Of a stretch of DNA of 64,000 nucleotides, positions 63,142 through 64,000 are shown one piece after another. The stretch is from Acanthaster planci (Eukaryota; Echinodermata; Asteroidea; Valvatida; Acanthasteridae). The position numbers and the translations under genes are program-made. Below the pieces are notes generated by a model, which saw only the letters and a program-made list of their open reading frames with translations, had not been told where the DNA came from and searched no databases. Location of the stretch: NCBI RefSeq assembly GCF_001949145.1, contig NW_019091534.1, positions 438,369 to 502,368 on the forward strand. Reading direction: 5' to 3'. Position 1 is the first letter of the stretch; every line of letters starts with the position of its first letter.

Positions 63142-64000
63142 GTAAGTACATTTGTATAAATATTGAACAGCAGTCCGCTCTGAAGTGGACTTCAAACTAA
63201 GTATTTAGTGTTAGTATTTAATACTAATACATTTAATGTATTAAATATATATATATTTAATATATATTTACTAATATATTTAAATATAATTAAATCGATA
63301 AAACTAAATCTAAAGACATTTTCTCAAGTATCTGAGAATGCTTTCATAATACCGGTGATTCACAGTGGCACGCCTTGAAGAGTTTGCAACGCATTAGCCA
63401 ATCACAGCGCGCAAAATCTGTTGACCCTTTGCAAATGTGCATTGGGTTATCAGATTTGCAGAGGTGTGATTTGTCCAGATTTTTCCGGATTTCCGGAATT
63501 TCTGTATTGTCAGTGGTTTCAATATGTTATGCAAAGAGTAAATATTTGGTGCAAAACTAAGCAAAAGACTTGCACAAGTTTAGGTGTATTGCATGCGCTT
63601 TTGCGTTGTTACCCCCTCTGGAAATGCACCAGATACATAGGTAATAGTACATTGAATGGAGGGGATATCATTGTTAAAATATAGGGACCCAGGCCAGCGG
63701 TAGGATCATTGTGTGTATGTACATATACTGTACGTACTGTGCATTCGCTGTGTGTGTATATGCACGGTACACGTATTGTCGTTGCACGCACTGTGTACAA
63801 CTTGCGTCCGTCTGCCATTGCGTTTTGATTCGTTCTCGTGGTGGTCTGATGTCGTCGACGTCCATCAAAAATATCATACAAGGTAGTAGGTAGGGAAGGG
63901 GATCTGAATGTAGACAAAGGATTCAAGAATTCTTGGAAATTTTCCTGGCTGGAAACCGAGGTGGACAGAGAATTAACCAAGGGGAAATTGATGTATTATC
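63142..64000 (+). other. Intron 48 to window end
   Basis: The interval has an AT-rich tract (63226-63296) and no C-D exon. The expected next coding exon lies past the window. Confidence 0.6.

Noticed and set aside
63868-63990. Open plus-strand segment near the right edge as the next exon
   Set aside because: Lacks IDK, PIPLC or LPG words of a C segment; phase and acceptor do not fit.
1-64000. CRISPR arrays, operons, bacterial signals
   Set aside because: Genes are split by introns and no regular spacer array exists; the DNA is eukaryotic.

Overview
The window is animal genomic DNA. It has short exons bounded by GT..AG introns, no operons, and is dense in small transposable elements. Intronic TACATG-rich microsatellites and the frequent TAGGCCTA-like word suggest a marine deuterostome, with an echinoderm such as a sea star my best guess. 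That taxonomic call is an inference. Two runs of N (2594-2742 and 44254-44292) and a single N at 41781 are assembly gaps.

Layout: 1-10086 holds no gene I can support. It contains a (TACATG)n-rich tract and a foldback MITE. From 10087 to at least 63141 there is one large plus-strand gene, reconstructed here as 48 exons plus one doubtful micro-exon, about 7.35 kb of coding sequence (about 2,450 codons). It is still open at the right edge. Intron phases agree across every junction except between exons 2 and 3, where a micro-exon is probably missing.

The predicted protein is a secreted mosaic. In order it has: a signal peptide; an N-terminal large-lipid-transfer-protein (Vitellogenin_N-like) module; a furin-type RLRR site near residue 625; a long helical region I cannot assign; an M23/LECT2-like metallopeptidase fold that keeps the three zinc ligands but has Tyr where the catalytic His should be; a Pro-rich linker; and then a tandem array of a cysteine-rich module of about 190-240 residues. 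Five units are complete and a sixth runs towards the window end. Every complete unit has exactly ten cysteines in the same order. The first two units are headed by a SAP-like helix-turn-helix segment; in later units this shrinks to a linker of about 18-20 residues. Exon structure also changes along the array: early units split the last two parts over separate exons, while units 4 and 5 carry them in single exons of identical length (247 nt).

The introns host recognisable non-autonomous DNA transposons with matched inverted repeats and target duplications, three tRNA-derived SINE copies, a diverged pair of a roughly 210-bp dispersed repeat, and several short tandem duplications. The lead candidate for an undescribed system is the gene itself: a lipid-transfer N-module joined to a LECT2-like pseudopeptidase and a ten-cysteine repeat array.
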